A DNA stretch of 33,552 nt from assembly GCA_024400565.1 (NCBI GenBank), contig JAKSMQ010000025.1, forward strand, positions 1-33,552, given 5' to 3'. The position numbers and the translations under genes were made by a program. The notes beneath the pieces are model-generated. The model worked only from the letters and a program-made list of their open reading frames with translations. It was not told where the DNA came from and made no database searches. Shown one piece after another: positions 33,070 to 33,552 of this stretch. This stretch comes from Bacteroidales bacterium. GTDB taxonomy: Bacteria > Bacteroidota > Bacteroidia > Bacteroidales > P3. How positions within the stretch are numbered: the first letter of the stretch is position 1; the number at the start of each line of letters is the position of its first letter.

Positions 33070-33386
33070 AAATCAGTTCTTGCTGCGTAAGAAAATAGCA
33101 TTGGAAGAGGGCAATTTTTGAAAACGGGGTCTTCGAAAATGGAGATTCGGATCTATGATTATGTGTCTGTCAATATTTTTCGGGTTAATGTTTCTTAATT
33201 TTTTTTGACAGAATTGCACAAAATCGCACAAAATCGCGCAAAATTGGTTTGGAGAAGGGGAAGGGGCGTTCGCAATGTTTTGTCAGTATGCAAATTATGT
33301 GTAATTTTGCACTCGTATTCCTAAAGAAAAATTGTTATGAAAAAGATGCGTTTTAGATGCTTTCTCAATAAAGACTGGTTCTATAG
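33070..33386 (+). repeat. dispersed ~320-bp repeat, right copy
   Basis: This is the second, inverted copy of the element at 55-378. It carries the same three iteron units (33214-33243), outward promoter and short-ORF head, and ends in GGTTCTATAG (33377-33386) before a different 11-bp array. Confidence 0.9.
33279..33309 (+). promoter_or_regulatory. outward Bacteroidetes promoter in right repeat
   Basis: TTTG (33279-33282), 19 nt, TAATTTTG (33302-33309). The ATG of the short ORF lies 28 nt downstream. It is identical to the left-copy promoter. Confidence 0.75.
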
Positions 33387-33459
33387 TGATTGTACACTGC
33401 CTGTACACTGCCTGTACACTGCCTGTACCCCCGGGGGTACGGAAGGTATAAAGCCATAG
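33337..33459 (+). CDS. short ORF with conserved 17-residue head, copy 2
   Basis: This 40-codon frame starts MKKMRFRCFLNKDWFYS. It then enters the TGTACACTGCC array, which in three frames gives a Cys- and Leu-rich tail (DCTLPVHCLYTAC), and ends after TPGGTEGIKP. Compared with the left copy only residues 7 and 9 of the head differ, while the tails are unrelated because the arrays differ. Four Cys in the tail would be unusual for pure chance but follow from the repeat. Function unknown. Confidence 0.4.
   Translation: MKKMRFRCFLNKDWFYSDCTLPVHCLYTACTPGGTEGIKP
33391..33430. repeat. 11-bp tandem array (TGTACACTGCC)
   Basis: Three perfect units fill 33391-33423 and a partial fourth follows. As in the left array the unit is 11 bp and includes TGCC, but the rest differs. 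A 16-bp perfect palindrome GTACCCCCGGGGGTAC (33425-33440) closes the array. Confidence 0.95.
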
Positions 33460-33552
33460 ATTTACCACAACGAAATCAGTACTGCTCCCCCCAAAAAATG
33501 GCTCTTCATAAAAATGCGTAGATAGGAGCAAATAAAGAAGCTGGTCAAGACG
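33460..33552. other. right edge, no gene seen
   Basis: The last 93 bases hold no supported feature. A downstream gene driven by the outward promoter could begin beyond the window. Confidence 0.4.

Noticed and set aside
55-33386. A 33-kb composite transposon bounded by the inverted repeats
   Set aside because: The interior is mainly core genes (thrS, gdhA, ftsH, cdsA), and there is no transposase or target duplication in view. Two independent copies of a dispersed repeat explain it better.
1-33552. A circular plasmid or phage
   Set aside because: No replication, capsid or partition gene is present, and the ends do not overlap directly. They are inverted copies.

Overview
The window is chromosomal DNA from a member of the order Bacteroidales, of gut, oral or rumen type. 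The evidence is the set of -7 elements of the form TAnnTTTG, the lack of Shine-Dalgarno sites, a gingipain-like peptidase with a type IX secretion (T9SS) C-terminal domain, the gene order rsfS-ftsH-LUD-cdsA-psd, a MauE/thioredoxin gene with small lipoproteins, and the NADP-type GdhA. No species can be named from the sequence. Both ends lie in the same dispersed repeat, so the window may be a contig that broke at repeats.

Layout. (1) 1-378: one copy of a ~320-bp repeat with an outward promoter, a 26-codon ORF and an 11-bp tandem array; 33070-33459 holds a second copy, inverted. (2) 702-5053, plus strand: a stand-alone LytTR regulator, a membrane-anchored phosphodiester-glycosidase-like protein, a lipoprotein and a large exported Cys-rich protein. 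(3) 5201-7120, minus strand: four genes, namely three small lipoproteins with a Cys-x-Cys motif just after the lipobox and a MauE/DoxX-thioredoxin fusion. (4) 7432-12769, plus: a GlcD/GlcF-type flavin and iron-sulfur dehydrogenase, then thrS. (5) 13125-15163, minus: tRNA-Gly(CCC), aroQ and gdhA; then an alpha/beta hydrolase on plus (15374-16186). (6) 16426-20232, minus: a C25 peptidase secreted by T9SS. (7) 20312-25817, minus: a tight operon rsfS, ftsH, LUD, cdsA, psd, rluA joining ribosome silencing, membrane proteolysis and phosphatidylethanolamine synthesis.

(8) 25.85-33.07 kb is accessory. Its centre is a compact minus-strand operon (30669 to 27459) of a small DUF6140-like protein, a zinc ribbon, a membrane-anchored protein, two different P-loop GTPases and two small paralogous proteins. 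The small proteins share a Pro-Asn-Trp / Gly-Asp-x-Asp-Pro head and end in long amphipathic helices. A hairpin terminator follows. A DUF6043-like gene lies upstream on its own promoter. A diverged 62-bp direct repeat (50/62 identical) brackets the block at 26230 and 32594. Decayed coding sequence, including a BspA-like leucine-rich-repeat remnant, fills its left edge.

The two best candidates for something undescribed are this GTPase/membrane operon, which looks like a conflict or membrane-remodelling system though no function is proven, and the dispersed repeat. The repeat joins a near-perfect promoter and a conserved 17-residue leader peptide to 11-bp repeats that differ between the two copies.
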